Assembly (NCBI GenBank): GCA_020445245.1
Contig: JAGRHB010000096.1
Span: 1 to 7,250 of the forward strand
Direction of reading: 5' to 3'
Origin: Gammaproteobacteria bacterium
Lineage (GTDB): Bacteria > Pseudomonadota > Gammaproteobacteria > Chromatiales > Sedimenticolaceae
DNA length: 7,250 nt
The position numbers were made by a program, and so were the translations under genes. The notes under the pieces were generated by a model. It made no database searches, was not told the DNA's origin, and was given only the letters and a program-made list of their open reading frames with translations. Of this stretch, positions 6,403-7,250 are shown piece after piece (position 1 is the stretch's first letter; every line of letters begins with the position of its first letter).

Positions 6403-7155
6403 CGCGGCGATCACCCGCGCCAGGTCTTCGTGGGTATCGACTCCGGCAGGCGGCGCATCGGAGGCGACGTCCACCGCAATTCGGCCACCGTTCCACAGCA
6501 CACGCAGTTGTTCGAGCGACTCGAAACGCTCGATCGGCGATACAGGGAGCTTCGCGTAGCCGGTGAGAAAACCCGCGCGGTAGGCATAGATGCCCAAGTG
6601 ACGGTAGACCCCGTTGAGCCAATCCGGCTGTGCAGCAACGGCTTTGTCGAAGACATCGCGCTTCCAGGGTATGGTCGCCCGGCTGAAATAGAGCGCATAG
6701 CCGTGGCAATCGCTCACGACTTTGACCGTATTCACGTCGAACAGTTGCCCCGGATCGGATAAGGCCACCGCAAGCGTCGCCATATCTGCGTCGGCGTGCG
6801 ACTCCAGCGCCCTGGCAACCTGTGACAGCAACGCCGGGGGCATCAGTGGTTCGTCGCCCTGCAGATTGACGACCAGGGTGTCGGACGGCCACCCGAGCGT
6901 ATCGACCACCTCGGCGATGCGATCCGTACCGCTGACATGATCCGGCGATGTCATGCAGACCGGGGCGGAAAATCCCTCTGCGGCGGCGCGGATTCTCGAA
7001 TCGTCGGTTGCAATCACGACCTCGTCGGCACCACTTTCGAGTGCACGCTCGTAGACGTGGCGAATCATCGGTTTGCCGACGATGCCCAGCAGGGGTTTGC
7101 CGGGCAGACGCTGCGACGCGAAGCGCGCAGGGATCACGACACGAAAACCGGCCAT
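6394..7155 (-). CDS. kdsB: 3-deoxy-manno-octulosonate cytidylyltransferase (CMP-Kdo synthetase)
   Basis: Cytoplasmic enzyme that activates Kdo with CTP to CMP-Kdo, the donor for the lipopolysaccharide inner core. It has 253 residues (E. coli KdsB 248). The nucleotide-binding N-terminus [15 protein letters not shown] (8-22) is intact. The NLQGDEP motif (97-103) carries the metal-binding Asp101. [11 protein letters not shown] (73-83), YFSRATIPW (156-164) and the HLGIYAYR stretch (186-193) are family hallmarks. GVDTHEDL near the C-terminus supplies the second metal ligand, Asp240. The start ATG at 7155 lies 4 nt after the stop of the Trm112-like gene. Its ribosome site is weak (GAGG about 15 nt upstream), so coupling to the upstream gene is likely. 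In E. coli the order lpxK-ycaR-kdsB is the same. The stop overlaps the convergent 96-codon gene by 9 nt. Confidence 0.98.
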   Translation of the reverse strand: MAGFRVVIPARFASQRLPGKPLLGIVGKPMIRHVYERALESGADEVVIATDDSRIRAAAEGFSAPVCMTSPDHVSGTDRIAEVVDTLGWPSDTLVVNLQGDEPLMPPALLSQVARALESHADADMATLAVALSDPGQLFDVNTVKVVSDCHGYALYFSRATIPWKRDVFDKAVAAQPDWLNGVYRHLGIYAYRAGFLTGYAKLPVSPIERFESLEQLRVLWNGGRIAVDVASDAPPAGVDTHEDLARVIAALS

Positions 7156-7159
7156 ACGA

Positions 7160-7250
7160 CTAGCCCGTCACCTCTTCATCGGCGGGCAGGCGGCGCGCCT
7201 CCTGCTCGAGCATCACCGGAATACCGTCACGAATCGGGTAGGCCAGGCGG
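7160..7250 (-). CDS. Trm112-like (UPF0434/YcaR) small protein, 5' end outside window
   Basis: The C-terminal 29 residues of a roughly 60-residue protein are visible. They begin [19 protein letters not shown], the typical end of the YcaR/Trm112-like family (compare [12 protein letters not shown]). The N-terminal CP motif characteristic of the family lies outside the window. Relatives of Trm112 act as small zinc-binding partners of methyltransferases, but the role of the bacterial lpxK-kdsB linked member is not established. Stop TAG at 7162-7160, 4 nt before kdsB, so the two are almost certainly cotranscribed. lpxK is expected just upstream, outside the window. Confidence 0.88.
   Translation of the reverse strand, partial: RLAYPIRDGIPVMLEQEARRLPADEEVTG

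Overview
The window looks like a conserved core segment of a GC-rich gammaproteobacterial chromosome. It carries envelope and RNA-processing housekeeping genes: sppA, a Gph-like HAD phosphatase gene, rluC, rne, a low-molecular-weight phosphatase gene, kdsB and a Trm112-like gene. kdsB implies a Gram-negative organism that makes Kdo-containing lipopolysaccharide. From memory, the gene order matches Pseudomonas aeruginosa PA2973-PA2981, except that murB is missing. The proteins do not look specifically pseudomonad. A purple-sulfur or sulfur-oxidising type gammaproteobacterium is a guess only.

Layout. Positions 1-2505 hold three minus-strand genes packed as one probable operon. In transcription order they are rluC (23S rRNA pseudouridine synthase), the HAD phosphatase gene (32-nt overlap with rluC), and sppA (3 nt after the HAD stop, with its 3' end outside the window). 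Positions 2506-2983 form a 478-bp gap between the divergent rluC and rne genes. It carries AT-rich promoter-like sequence, several small hairpins and a possible attenuator. Positions 2984-5527 encode RNase E, with a well-conserved catalytic half and a divergent low-complexity scaffold half. A 58-bp convergent gap follows.

Positions 5586-7250 hold a second minus-strand cluster: a Trm112-like gene (5' end outside the window), kdsB, and a low-molecular-weight protein-tyrosine phosphatase gene. Between kdsB and the phosphatase gene, on the opposite strand, lies a 96-codon gene of unknown function (6112-6402). Its stop overlaps the end of kdsB by 9 nt. Codon-position composition supports the plus strand as coding.

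How the genes fit together. RluC and RNase E act on RNA: rRNA modification, and mRNA decay plus rRNA/tRNA maturation. KdsB serves lipopolysaccharide inner-core synthesis. SppA degrades leftover signal peptides in the membrane.

I found no mobile element, CRISPR array, tRNA or rRNA gene. I see no clearly new multi-gene system. The points most worth following up are the small gene antisense within the kdsB-phosphatase unit, the apparent absence of murB, and the structured rne leader.
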